Part shown: positions 8,700 through 17,090 of the stretch, in pieces
How positions within the stretch are numbered: the stretch's first letter is position 1
Layout: every line of letters starts with the position of its first letter
Source of the DNA: Lachnospiraceae bacterium
Lineage (GTDB): Bacteria; Bacillota; Clostridia; Lachnospirales; Lachnospiraceae
Assembly: GCA_910575075.1 (NCBI GenBank)
Contig: CAJTCY010000004.1
Span: 62,001 to 126,000, forward strand
Direction: 5' to 3'
Length of the DNA: 64,000 nucleotides
The notes under the pieces: generated by a model
Told to the model about the DNA's origin: nothing
What the model saw: only the letters and a program-made list of their open reading frames with translations
The model's database searches: none
Program-made: the position numbers and the translations under genes

Positions 8700-10367
8700 A
8701 TGACAAAAAAAATTTTTGCCAAAAAAAATTTGACACACACATTTATGATTATCTCATTACTGTTCCTGCTTCCCTTCATAAGCATCCTGCCGGGGATAAA
8801 CACACAGGCGGCGGAACAAACCTCGGTGTTCGATAATCCTGAATACACATTAGTAACCACAAAAAATACCAGCATCTCGACAAAAGCTAATCCTAACGAG
8901 ACTACAATCCTGATATTTGGCCATACAGGATGCAGTTATACAAGATCCACTCTGAACAGCATCACAGCCTGCAACTGGATAAAACGCTCTGATATCCGGG
9001 TGATTTTTGCAGATTGCAACTTTAATGACCAGGAAAATGTTACGGCATACGAGGAAGGATACCAATGCCCTGAAATAACATTTTGTTATTCTGAATCTGA
9101 TTCCATTCTTCGCATGATGTCTGAATACAAGAAGCTGTATGATGGCACCAGCGGCGGAAAACTTCCAATGATCGTACTGATTGACAAGGACAATAAGGTA
9201 CAAAACTTATTGTCAGGCACAAAATCTGCTGATGAAGTCCTGACGGAGATCAAGAAATTTACAGATATCAATGAAGATGGTTCCACACCTCCCCCCTCCG
9301 GTTCCGAGTCTGGTATTGAAAACTTTGCATATGGCTTAAAAACAATAGACAATGCAACGGTCTCAACAAAAGCCGATCCCAATAAGAATACTGTCCTGCT
9401 GTTTGGCAAAACAACCTGCAGCTACACTAAAAGCACATTAAATGAAATATATGGCAGCAGTTGGATTGACCGACAGGATATTCGGGTAATTTTTGCAGAT
9501 TTGCAAGGCGCTTCCTTAACGGAAACAAAAGAATTCGCACAGAATTATGCGGGGAAAAATATCATATTCTGCCATGATGAATCCATGCTGAATTTTAACT
9601 TTGCATTATCTTACCTTGGTCTTTATAACCAAACTGGCGGAACATTCCCCTTTATTATATACATTGATAAAAATAATAAGGTACAGTGTATCACCTTAGG
9701 TCCTCAAACGGCAGAGGATATTCTCAAAGAAATAGATAAGCTTCCAATAAATTCTGAGGTTACGCCTCCGACCCCAACAAATCCAGACTCCAATCAAAAA
9801 CCAGATTCTGCCCGAACTGTTTCCGATGTATCTGGACTGAAAACTGTTTCTTCCACTGCTAAAAATATTAAGCTGACCTGGAAAAAAGTCTCTAATGCAA
9901 CCGGTTATATCGTTTATCAATATAACAATTCCAGTAAAAAATGGGTTGAAAAAGCAAAAACAAATGCTGTTACATATACCATTAAGGGTTTAACTCCCGG
10001 TACTGCTTACCGCTTTGCAGTCAAAGCTTATATTCAGCCTCAAAACGGAAAACAGACAGACAGTAAATCTTATACCTCACTCAAAACCGCAACAGCTCCA
10101 AATGCTGTGACATTTAAAGTAACACCTAAGAAGAAAAAAGCAATTATAAAATGGAATAAAATAAAGGGCGCTACTGGCTATACTGTCTACTATAAGACAA
10201 AAGCAAAAGATCCCTGGAAAAAATTAAAGAACACAAAGAGCAACAGTTACACGAAAAACAAACTAAAGTCCGGCAAAACTTATTTCTTTACCGTAAAAGC
10301 ATATAAAACATACAATGGGAAAACTTATACCAGCAGCTTCCAGCCGAAAAAAGTAAAAATTAAGTAA
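8700..10367 (+). CDS. Secreted protein with two thioredoxin-like modules and two fibronectin type III domains
   Basis: 555 aa. The signal peptide (about residues 1-38) ends at NTQAAEQ. Two similar modules follow: about 50-190 with FGHTGCSYT (Cys78) and about 215-345 with FGKTTCSYT (Cys240). Each continues with WI-R-DIRVIFAD and a late P-I-LIDKDNKVQ strand, the layout of a thioredoxin fold, but the resolving Cys of CxxC is replaced, giving a monothiol CSYT site. Pro-rich linkers lead to two fibronectin III domains (about 376-465 and 466-555) with WKKVSNATGYIVY and WNKIKGATGYTVY. The C-terminus is very Lys-rich, which may hold it at the cell wall. The start has AAAAGGAGG. No sortase motif or membrane anchor was seen. 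It may handle thiols or disulfides outside the cell, or the fold may only bind. Confidence 0.85.
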   Translation: MTKKIFAKKNLTHTFMIISLLFLLPFISILPGINTQAAEQTSVFDNPEYTLVTTKNTSISTKANPNETTILIFGHTGCSYTRSTLNSITACNWIKRSDIRVIFADCNFNDQENVTAYEEGYQCPEITFCYSESDSILRMMSEYKKLYDGTSGGKLPMIVLIDKDNKVQNLLSGTKSADEVLTEIKKFTDINEDGSTPPPSGSESGIENFAYGLKTIDNATVSTKADPNKNTVLLFGKTTCSYTKSTLNEIYGSSWIDRQDIRVIFADLQGASLTETKEFAQNYAGKNIIFCHDESMLNFNFALSYLGLYNQTGGTFPFIIYIDKNNKVQCITLGPQTAEDILKEIDKLPINSEVTPPTPTNPDSNQKPDSARTVSDVSGLKTVSSTAKNIKLTWKKVSNATGYIVYQYNNSSKKWVEKAKTNAVTYTIKGLTPGTAYRFAVKAYIQPQNGKQTDSKSYTSLKTATAPNAVTFKVTPKKKKAIIKWNKIKGATGYTVYYKTKAKDPWKKLKNTKSNSYTKNKLKSGKTYFFTVKAYKTYNGKTYTSSFQPKKVKIK

Positions 10368-10374
10368 GAAATTG

Positions 10375-10443
10375 AAAAAGAGACTATCCTGTGGATATTG
10401 TGCATTTACAAAAACATGCATCCCGCAGGACAGTCTCTTTTTT
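10375..10443. terminator. Bidirectional terminator
   Basis: Long stem AAAAAGAGACTATCCTG (10375-10391) / CAGGACAGTCTCTTTTT (10426-10442), with an A-run on one side and a T-run on the other. It serves both the secreted-protein gene (plus) and the hydrogenase gene (minus). Confidence 0.85.
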
Positions 10444-10524
10444 AGTATCAGAATTCAAATACTGATATGTTCTGAGCCCTATTTTATCATCTTAAATGAC
10501 AGAAATCAACTCTTTTATAAAATA

Positions 10525-11973
10525 TTAGTGACGGTGCATAGAAAAGCTGTCCATCTCATAATTGCCTAAGTTCTCAAGAATTCCACGCTCATCTGCCTGT
10601 GAAATCAACGCATCACGATTTCGTCTGGATGATGTCTGATCACTGAAAGCACTTGGACCTCCCACACAGCCTCCATCACAAACCATACCTTCGATAAAGT
10701 CTTCTGGTAATTTTGCGACTTTCAGAAGCAAAAGAGCTTTCTTACAGTCTGCTGCTCCATTTGCTTTGCAGACTTTAGCATTGATCTCATCTCCGGATTC
10801 CTTGAGGCTCTGCAGTACTGCCTCTGTAACCCCGCCAGAATTGGCAAATCTCTTACCATACACAGATGCAATCTGGTCATCATTTGGACAAGGCTCCAAA
10901 ACTACATCCTTCGCTTTCATAATCGCACGGATTTCACTGTAAGTCAGTACATAATCTGCATTACCTGGAATTTTCTGATCCACAACCTCAGACTTCTTAG
11001 CAATGCATGGTCCAATAAACACAGTCACTGCATCCGGATCTTTTGCCTTAATCAGACGTGAAACTGCACACATAGGAGAAACCGTAGTCGAAACACATTC
11101 TGCCAGTTCCGGATAATGCTGGCGTACCATATTTACAAATGCCGGACAGCAGGAAGTTACTTTCTTCTTTCCATCCTTATACGCCTCAGCCCACTCTTCT
11201 GCTTCATAGGCTGCAGTCATATCTCCGCCAAGCCCAACATCATAAAAATCTTCAAATCCTAATTCTTTCATTGCCTTTTTCCAGCTTGCCATGGTAATAT
11301 CCGCGCCAAACTGCCCTTCTGTCGCCGGCGCCGCCATCGCGTAAACTTTTCTGCCAGACTTTAATGCTTCCACGACATCCACAATAAATGTCTTAGAACC
11401 AATTGCTCCAAAAGGACAACTATGAATACATTTTCCGCAGCGAATGCACTTCTCTTTGTCAATGATAGAAATGCCGTGCTCGTCATATGTAATCGCATCC
11501 ACAGGGCAGCTGTATTTGCAAGGTCTCTTCAAATGTGCAATCGCATTGTATGGACAAGCCTGTGCACATTTACCGCACTCCTTACATTTAGAGGCATCAA
11601 TATGGGAACGCTCCCTTCCTGTAGAGATAGCTCCAAACTTACATGCATTGATACATGCCTTTCCAATACAATTCTGGCAATTCTCTGTTACGGTATAACT
11701 GGAAATAGGACAGTCTTCACAAGCTGAACTGATTACCTGAATAATATTCCCGTCATCCTTTGAACCAGGCGCTTTGCCCTCAGCAAGACGAACTCTCTGC
11801 CTGATAATCTCTCTTTCCTTATAGATACAACAACGGAACTGGGGAGTTGGTCCTGGAATCAATTCCACTGCAATATGATCCCTTTTAGCATCCAATTCTC
11901 CTGCGAAGGCAAGTCTTGCCACTTCATGTAGTACATCATGTTTGATTCTGATCACATTTTCATCTGCATACAT
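10525..11973 (-). CDS. Monomeric [FeFe] hydrogenase (group B-like)
   Basis: 482 aa. Several [4Fe-4S] ligand sets lie in the N-terminal half (CQNCIGKACINAC at about 100-112, CKECGKCAQACP and CIRCGKCIHSCP). The H-cluster domain has the three signature motifs: L1 TSCCPAF (about 273-279), L2 GPCIAKKSE (about 321-329) and L3 VCDGGCVGGP (about 431-440). The L1 and L3 variants, with no downstream subunit genes, fit group B monomeric enzymes. They pass electrons between ferredoxin and protons in fermenters; the direction in vivo is not shown here. The protein is cytoplasmic. The start has GAGAGAGG upstream, and a promoter candidate lies at 12006-12035. feoAB next door is consistent with the iron demand. 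Confidence 0.9.
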   Translation of the reverse strand: MYADENVIRIKHDVLHEVARLAFAGELDAKRDHIAVELIPGPTPQFRCCIYKEREIIRQRVRLAEGKAPGSKDDGNIIQVISSACEDCPISSYTVTENCQNCIGKACINACKFGAISTGRERSHIDASKCKECGKCAQACPYNAIAHLKRPCKYSCPVDAITYDEHGISIIDKEKCIRCGKCIHSCPFGAIGSKTFIVDVVEALKSGRKVYAMAAPATEGQFGADITMASWKKAMKELGFEDFYDVGLGGDMTAAYEAEEWAEAYKDGKKKVTSCCPAFVNMVRQHYPELAECVSTTVSPMCAVSRLIKAKDPDAVTVFIGPCIAKKSEVVDQKIPGNADYVLTYSEIRAIMKAKDVVLEPCPNDDQIASVYGKRFANSGGVTEAVLQSLKESGDEINAKVCKANGAADCKKALLLLKVAKLPEDFIEGMVCDGGCVGGPSAFSDQTSSRRNRDALISQADERGILENLGNYEMDSFSMHRH

Positions 11974-12005
11974 TGTAATTACCTCTCTCTTCTCTATTTA
12001 TCAGT

Positions 12006-12035
12006 ATTTTAACACGGTATTGTTCCTTCTTGCAA
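12006..12035 (-). promoter_or_regulatory. Putative promoter of the hydrogenase gene
   Basis: Minus-strand TTGCAA, 18-bp spacer, TAAAAT, about 33 bp upstream of the start codon. The -10 matches 5 of 6 and the -35 matches 4 of 6. Confidence 0.5.
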
Positions 12036-12078
12036 GACATTCCCTTGTTTTTCATAAAATACATTTTATCCCAATCCA

Positions 12079-14064
12079 TCAGAAAATCAAACTACCGATT
12101 TGATATACCACAACTGCCGCTGTCCAGGCAGCTAAAAGCTGAAATGCTATCATTTGCAATGTAAACTTCACGGAACGTGTTTCTTTGCGAATCGTACCAA
12201 TAGTAGCTGCACATGGAATATACAGCAGACAGAATATCATCATGCAGTAAGCGTTCAAAGGTCCAAATCCATTTTGGGCAAACTGCTCTGTCAGCGCCGC
12301 CATCCCTGATGTGGAATTTACATTACTGATGCCAAACAGCACGCAAAAGCTGCTGACTACTACCTCTTTGGCAGAAATGCCAGAAATCAAAGCAACTCCA
12401 ATCTGCCACATTCCAAGCCCTGCTGGAGCCAGCAGAGGTTCCATCCAATGTCCCAGCACAGCGCCAAAGCTGGCTGACACATCTTCCACCATTCCATGGA
12501 GGCCAAAATTCAGCAAAAACCAGATAATAATAGAGGCGATAAAAATAGTTGTTCCTGCTTTGGTAAGATAATCCTTAACTTTCTCCCACACATATATGGC
12601 AATTGTCCTTGCATTCGGCGTCTTATATTCTGGCAGCTCAATTAGCAGTGTATGGTGCTCTGTATGCGTCTCAACCCGGTGAATTACAAGCGCTGTCACG
12701 ATGGCAGTCAGCATTCCCAGAAAATACATGGATAATGCTGCCAGCATGGCATACTTTCCAAAAAACATATCCGCAAACAACACATAGACAGGAAGTCTCG
12801 CAGAACAGGACATAAATGGTGTAATCAGGATCGTCCTTCTCCGGTCTGATTCCTTTTCAAGAGTCCGAGACGCCATCACTGCTGGAACCGTGCAGCCAAA
12901 TCCCAGCACCATTGGCAGAAAAGCTTTGCCAGATAGTCCCAGATGCCCCATAAGCCCATCCATCACATATGCAACTCTCGCCATATAACCACTGTCCTCC
13001 AAAAATGCAAGGGCAAGAAACAGAATAAAAATATTTGGCAGAAACGTGAGAATTCCCCCCACTCCTGCAATGATTCCGTCGACGATCAGGGAGATCAGCC
13101 AGGGTGCTACCTTGATATATTCCAGAAAATGCTGTGTTCCTCCAGAAATAGTATCCAGAATCACTTCAAATCCACCTTTTAAGGTATCTCCCACAAAAAA
13201 AGTAAGAAAGAATACCACTGCCATCACTCCGAAAAAAATAGGCATTCCCCATATGCGGTGAGTCAGCACCTGATCCACCCTGTCTGTAAATGCTGCTTTC
13301 TCCGATTTATAAAACAAAGTATCTTCTACAATTTCTTCTATATAATCATATTTCTGATTGATAATATCCTTCTCATAACTTTGATCCAGAATTTCCGGCA
13401 AATCTAATGGAAATTTTTCAGTAATTTCCTCATCCTGCTCCAATAATTTGATCGCATGCCAACGAATATTTTCTGTCAGCTGATACTGCTTCTTAAGCGC
13501 CTGTTCTACGATTGCAATCTTTTCTTCCATCTCAGCCTGATAATGTACGACGTCTGCCTGATGCTTTTCCTCATAATGGTGAACTGCTGCATGCAGCAGT
13601 ACATCAAGCCCGCTTCGCTTTCTGGCAGAAACTGGGACCACCGGAATCCCTCCCAGCATTTCTGGCAGACGGTGCAGGTCAATCTCCATTCCACGCTCTT
13701 CCACAATATCCATCATGTTCAAAGCCAAGACAACTGGCTTGCCCAATTCCAGAAGCTGCATAGTTAAATAAAGATTCCGTTCCAGGGCTGACGCATCCAC
13801 AATGTTGATAATTACATCCACCTCATGTTCCATGATACAGCGCCTAGACACTTTTTCTTCTATCGAATAAGACGTAAGACTGTAGATACCTGGCAAGTCA
13901 ATGAGCTTTAGTTTCTGTCCTTTATAGCTGGCCTCACCTTCCATTTTCTCCACAGTAACTCCTGGCCAGTTTGCCACCTTAAGGTTTGCCCCTGTATAAG
14001 CATTAAATAATGTTGTCTTCCCACAGTTGGGATTACCAACAAACCCGACTCTAATTGTCTCCAT
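12079..14064 (-). CDS. feoB: Ferrous iron transport protein B
   Basis: 661 aa, near the usual length. The N-terminal G domain has GNPNCGKTTLFNAYTG (G1, about 10-25), DLPGIYSL (G3, about 57-64) and ALNMMDI (NxxD, G4). The linker is followed by about eight to ten membrane helices with the two Gate motifs, including PFMSCSARLPVYVL, which carries the conserved Cys. It imports Fe2+ through the cytoplasmic membrane and needs GTP. It overlaps feoA by 14 bp, so the two are translated together. No FeoC gene is present between it and the hydrogenase. Confidence 0.96.
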   Translation of the reverse strand: METIRVGFVGNPNCGKTTLFNAYTGANLKVANWPGVTVEKMEGEASYKGQKLKLIDLPGIYSLTSYSIEEKVSRRCIMEHEVDVIINIVDASALERNLYLTMQLLELGKPVVLALNMMDIVEERGMEIDLHRLPEMLGGIPVVPVSARKRSGLDVLLHAAVHHYEEKHQADVVHYQAEMEEKIAIVEQALKKQYQLTENIRWHAIKLLEQDEEITEKFPLDLPEILDQSYEKDIINQKYDYIEEIVEDTLFYKSEKAAFTDRVDQVLTHRIWGMPIFFGVMAVVFFLTFFVGDTLKGGFEVILDTISGGTQHFLEYIKVAPWLISLIVDGIIAGVGGILTFLPNIFILFLALAFLEDSGYMARVAYVMDGLMGHLGLSGKAFLPMVLGFGCTVPAVMASRTLEKESDRRRTILITPFMSCSARLPVYVLFADMFFGKYAMLAALSMYFLGMLTAIVTALVIHRVETHTEHHTLLIELPEYKTPNARTIAIYVWEKVKDYLTKAGTTIFIASIIIWFLLNFGLHGMVEDVSASFGAVLGHWMEPLLAPAGLGMWQIGVALISGISAKEVVVSSFCVLFGISNVNSTSGMAALTEQFAQNGFGPLNAYCMMIFCLLYIPCAATIGTIRKETRSVKFTLQMIAFQLLAAWTAAVVVYQIGSLIF

Positions 14065-14308
14065 GAGCGTCCCCCTTATTTTCCTGAACTGCCGGCACTA
14101 CCTGAATTCCCCCTGCAATGTCTCGTCCGATCGCCCAGCGGGTGCCCCGCACCTTAATAATCACAGTTCCATTTTTCTTCTGGTTCATCATTTGCAGCCT
14201 GCTGCCGCTGTTAATTCCCAATGCTTCCAGACGCCGCATAATTGTCTTATCCATCACAATATCTGTCACTATATAGTCATGTCTGATGATTCCTTCTAAA
14301 ATTGTCAT
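14051..14308 (-). CDS. feoA: Ferrous iron transport protein A
   Basis: 85 aa with the SH3-like FeoA fold: an RRLEALGINSGSRLQMM core, then NGTVIIKVRGTRWAIGRDIAGGIQV. It is a small cytoplasmic partner of FeoB. It leads the feoAB operon, with a strong promoter upstream at 14354-14382. It is divergent from cotJABC. Confidence 0.93.
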   Translation of the reverse strand: MTILEGIIRHDYIVTDIVMDKTIMRRLEALGINSGSRLQMMNQKKNGTVIIKVRGTRWAIGRDIAGGIQVVPAVQENKGDAHGDN

Positions 14309-14353
14309 TATGTATTCCTTGCCTTCCTCTGTGGTTCTATATCACTAACTCTG

Positions 14354-14382
14354 ATTATATACCAATTTAACAGGATTATCAA
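14354..14382 (-). promoter_or_regulatory. Sigma-A promoter of feoAB
   Basis: Minus-strand TTGATA, 17-bp spacer, TATAAT. The TTGATAATC at the -35 resembles part of a Fur-box GATAAT repeat, but a full Fur box is not present, so iron control is only suggested. Confidence 0.7.
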
Positions 14383-14486
14383 TAGTATTAAAATTCGAGT
14401 TTCCGTACTTTTTGTTTCAAACGCACCTTTTACTTTTTTTGTCATATTCTATAAAGAACAGAATATATGAGAAAGGAATCAGCAAT

Positions 14487-14774
14487 ATGGCAAATTATAA
14501 TATGGCTCCTGACTGTGGCTGCAGTCAAAGACCTCCCCAGCGCCAAAGCAGCTGTGCGTCCGGCAGATCCCAGAGACCAATGCGAAATCGTCCGCCTATG
14601 CCGCATCCCTGTCCAGATAAATCAGATCCTCTGTCTGGTATGGCTATTGCAATGGCTTACGTGCCCTGGCAGTTTATGAGTGAAACATACGAACCGGATA
14701 AAGCGCTTCAATACGGCACCATTTTCCCAGAATTAAATAAGCCGTTTTATGGGAAAGGAGGCTGCATGAAATGA
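14487..14774 (+). CDS. cotJA: Spore coat-associated protein CotJA
   Basis: 95 aa from the ATG at 14487, with GAAAGGA upstream; the longer open frame from 14412 has no ribosome site. The N-terminal 50 residues are rich in Cys, Pro, Gln and Arg. The C-terminal half matches CotJA (SGMAIAMAYVPWQ, then LQYGTIFPELNKPF). It is expected in the inner coat of the developing spore. It is the first gene of cotJABC and overlaps cotJB by 4 bp (ATGA). A TCATATT stretch at about 14442-14448, some 40 bp upstream, resembles a sigma-E -35 element, but the matching -10 is weak, so mother-cell control rests mainly on what is known of cotJ. Confidence 0.88.
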   Translation: MANYNMAPDCGCSQRPPQRQSSCASGRSQRPMRNRPPMPHPCPDKSDPLSGMAIAMAYVPWQFMSETYEPDKALQYGTIFPELNKPFYGKGGCMK

Positions 14775-15037
14775 AAGGAAATCAGATGGAACAAGTAAAA
14801 TTATTTCAGTGGATCAATATGGTAAGTTTCGCAGTAAATGATATCGTGCTTTACCTCGATACTCATCCCACGGATCAGAAAGCGCTTTCCTATTTCAATC
14901 ACTTCCGTGAAGTGCGAATGAACGCTTTGAAAGAATATGAAGAAAACTATGGCCCACTTACCCTGGATACTGCAAAACCAGATCAGATGTGGCTTTGGTC
15001 TACTCAGCCAATGCCCTGGGAAGGGGGGTATTGCTAA
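14771..15037 (+). CDS. cotJB: Spore coat protein CotJB
   Basis: 88 aa with the CotJB pattern: INMVSFAVNDIVLYLDTHP, then ALSYFNHFREVRMNALKEYEENYGPL, ending PMPWEGGYC. The start overlaps the cotJA stop and has AAAGGAGG upstream. cotJC begins directly after its stop. It is a structural or assembly partner of CotJA and CotJC in the spore coat. Confidence 0.92.
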   Translation: MKGNQMEQVKLFQWINMVSFAVNDIVLYLDTHPTDQKALSYFNHFREVRMNALKEYEENYGPLTLDTAKPDQMWLWSTQPMPWEGGYC

Positions 15038-15643
15038 ATGTGGAATTATGAAAAACGATTACAGTATCCTGTAAACATCACACAGACCAATCCTCAAATA
15101 GCACAGGTAATTATCAGTCAGTTTGGCGGTCCTGACGGCGAACTATCTGCTTCTATGCGCTATCTGTCACAGCGCTATACCATCCCTTACCGGGAAGTTG
15201 CAGGATTATTGACAGATATAGGTACAGAAGAACTGGCACACATGGAAATAATCTGTACCATTATCTATCAGCTTACAAAAAATTTATCTCCAGAGGAAAT
15301 TAAGGCATCCGGATTTGACAAATACTATGTGGATCATACTTTGGCTCTCTGGCCACAAGCCGCTGGAGGAATTCCCTTCAATGCCTGTGAATTCCAGTCA
15401 AAGGGCGATCCTATTACAGATTTGATGGAAGATATGGCTGCAGAACAAAAAGCACGCAGCACCTATGAAAATATTCTGCGTCTTGTAAAAGACCCGGAAG
15501 TTGCTGATCCAATCCGTTACCTGCGAGAGCGTGAAGTAGTACACTTCCAGCGGTTTGGCGAAGGGCTTCGTATTACACAAGAGCACTTGGATTCCAAAAA
15601 TTTCTATGCATTCAATCCAGCTTTCGACTGCCCGCAAAAGTAA
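15038..15643 (+). CDS. cotJC: Spore coat protein CotJC, manganese catalase family
   Basis: 201 aa with a ferritin-like four-helix bundle. Metal-ligand positions of manganese catalases are visible: E in GTEELAHMEII (about 67-77), then EQKARSTYENI and REREVVHFQRFGE. It may remove peroxide in the spore coat. It is the intact copy. A 93-bp piece (15221-15313) and the 3' end (15636-15667) recur at 32067-32189, where the copy is internally deleted. That makes this gene the left border of the accessory island. Confidence 0.94.
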   Translation: MWNYEKRLQYPVNITQTNPQIAQVIISQFGGPDGELSASMRYLSQRYTIPYREVAGLLTDIGTEELAHMEIICTIIYQLTKNLSPEEIKASGFDKYYVDHTLALWPQAAGGIPFNACEFQSKGDPITDLMEDMAAEQKARSTYENILRLVKDPEVADPIRYLREREVVHFQRFGEGLRITQEHLDSKNFYAFNPAFDCPQK

Positions 15644-15660
15644 TGGCACGAAGAGCTGTT

Positions 15661-15682
15661 TAAAAAATAGGCTTCGCCTATT
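15661..15682 (-). terminator. Small hairpin terminator at the island edge
   Basis: AATAGGC TTC GCCTATT (15666-15682). On the minus strand it is followed by a run of T, so it would stop minus-strand transcripts that leave the island towards cotJC. Confidence 0.6.
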
Positions 15683-15917
15683 CAACTCCCCTGGTCCCCT
15701 CACTCATGAGGGGAATTAGGGAGATGACCTGTCTGATGACGAGGTTGGTGCAGAAGGTTTTTATATCTTCTAACCGTGTCGTCTTAGCGTCATCCTCATA
15801 CAAGAGTTTATCTAACATATGTTCGATAGACTCTTGTTTTTTCAATCCTGTAAAAAATCGTAATTTCCTATAAGACAAAAAACATCCAGCAAAGCGCAGC
15901 CGCACTGCAATCCGCAT
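15678..15917 (-). pseudogene. Unrecognised gene remnant at the island edge
   Basis: An open frame of 79 codons with no good ribosome site. A credible stretch is LEDIKTFCTNLVIRQV. A perfect palindrome CCCCTCA/TGAGGGG (15697-15714) lies in its 3' part. I do not recognise a family. It is probably the 3' part of a gene from the mobile element that formed the island. Confidence 0.3.
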
Positions 15918-15998
15918 TTGTTGTGAAACGCAGTACGCCCGCTAAAATATAAATATATGTATCGCTTTTTTATTTTGTTTTTTTAATGTATTTTCTTC

Positions 15999-16290
15999 TT
16001 ACGCCCTCGCGTCAAAACCACTCTGATTCTCCATCCCAGAAACACCAGCATTTATCTCCTGCCTCGCCGCGTGGTACGCATCACAGTAGGCGGCTTTCAG
16101 CGCGCCATGCACCTCCGTCTCCGCCCTCGACTCCTTCTCATGCCAGCTCACGCCCGCCGTATACGTCAGCACCTCGTCACCGTTCCCGTCATACACATGG
16201 GCGGCTCCCCCGATTTTCCAATCCTCCTCAAACCGGGGATGCCCTCCATGATCTGCGGCTTGTTGGGGATATGGGCCGAACTTTATTGTC
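15999..16290 (-). pseudogene. C-terminal fragment of a conjugative-element-like protein
   Basis: The frame ending at 15999 reads WKIGGAAHVYDGNGDEV, a soluble-looking protein end with no start codon of its own (only GTG at 16196). Upstream, KPQIMEGIPG is found in another frame, so a frameshift near 16220 is likely. G+C is higher than in its AT-rich neighbours. Such pieces are common in decayed Tn916/Tn1549-like elements, but I cannot name the family. Confidence 0.35.
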
Positions 16291-16292
16291 TA

Positions 16293-16520
16293 TCACTTCA
16301 TTCTTTTCCGAATAACCATTTTCATTGCAGTTCCCACTATCAATATAATGAAAGTTACAATGCCATAAATCAAAATACTTGTATACCAAGGAGCTGATTG
16401 CGTAGCATATAAATCAGAATGTGCCTTATAATCCCAAAAAACATAAATTGTATATCCAATAAAAACGCCAATGAATGAACCAATAACTATGTTCAGAATA
16501 AAATTTATTTTTTTTAACAC
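16293..16520 (-). CDS. Small membrane protein, two helices
   Basis: 75 aa from a GTG at 16520, with AAAGGAGG placed 8 nt upstream. This strong ribosome site argues that it is a real gene. Two hydrophobic helices (about residues 7-28 and 47-68) are joined by a short loop, HSDLYATQSAPWYTS, and the end is basic (RKRMK). It resembles small membrane proteins carried by clostridial mobile elements. The function is unknown. Confidence 0.6.
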   Translation of the reverse strand: MLKKINFILNIVIGSFIGVFIGYTIYVFWDYKAHSDLYATQSAPWYTSILIYGIVTFIILIVGTAMKMVIRKRMK

Positions 16521-16561
16521 GGAAAATACCTCCTTTTAGTAGAAGCAGCGAATTGGGCTAC

Positions 16562-16723
16562 TCATTCAAATTCCCCTGTGATACTTCCTTTTTGGAAAAT
16601 ATGTTTTCTGCCTTTTTCAGGGCATTCAGCAGATACACCTTTGCCAAAAGAAACCTTATCATTAATCCAGCAGTTCATCTGTCGGTCAGAGCCACCATGC
16701 ACCCTCGCAATAAGTCTGGGCAT
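16562..16723 (-). CDS. Small ORF, 53 aa, possible remnant
   Basis: Reads MPRLIARVHGGSDRQMNCW... and ends GSITGEFE. The frame is open for about 20 codons upstream of this ATG and only a weak ribosome site is seen. The first about 50 bp recur in degenerate form at 21314-21363, where the same start (MPGLIMG) runs into an early stop. It therefore looks like a family of small genes from the element that made the island. The function is unknown. Confidence 0.35.
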   Translation of the reverse strand: MPRLIARVHGGSDRQMNCWINDKVSFGKGVSAECPEKGRKHIFQKGSITGEFE

Positions 16724-16801
16724 ATCCCGCTTTACTCCAAAATGCCCGCTGCCTCCATGATGTTCTGCTAACCGCCTTTTTAGTTACGCTGCCCTTATAA
16801 C

Positions 16802-17090
16802 CCCGCTATTATGAGCATGAAGGCTTGATCATGCCGGAAAGAAATGCAAGCAACCGCCGCTGCTATTCCGACAAAGACCTTACATGGATTGAATTTATTA
16901 AACGCCTGAAAGATACAGGGATGCCCATTAAGGAAATAAAGCACTATGCCCAGCTCCGTGCAGACGGCAATCCCACTCTTTCTGAAAGAATGGAAATGCT
17001 GGTGCAGCACCGCAAGACACTGAATGAACAGATAACACTGTTGCAGGAACACAAAACAAAAATCGCTAAATTTCAACAATATTTGCAAAG
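16802..17090 (+). pseudogene. MerR family regulator, truncated at both ends
   Basis: The frame opens abruptly at RYYEHEGLIMPERN and continues with NRRCYSDKDLTWIEFIKRLKDTGMP, which is the second half of the MerR winged helix and the start of the coiled coil (MEMLVQHRKTLNEQITLLQEH). The first HTH helix and the start codon are missing. At about 17085 the similarity stops, exactly where the end of the minus-strand helicase gene begins. The open frame continues only by chance through the helicase gene. A foreign block seems to have landed in this gene. Confidence 0.75.

Noticed and set aside
11422-11727. Plus-strand frames over the hydrogenase gene
   Set aside because: Shadows of the ferredoxin-like cysteine region of the minus-strand gene; no start signal.
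14309-14400. Fur box upstream of feoA
   Set aside because: Only a partial GATAAT element is present; a full 19-bp inverted site could not be found.
15986-16397. Plus-strand reading frames rich in His, Ser and Pro
   Set aside because: They lie opposite the minus-strand remnants and have no ribosome site. Their composition is that of a reverse-strand shadow.
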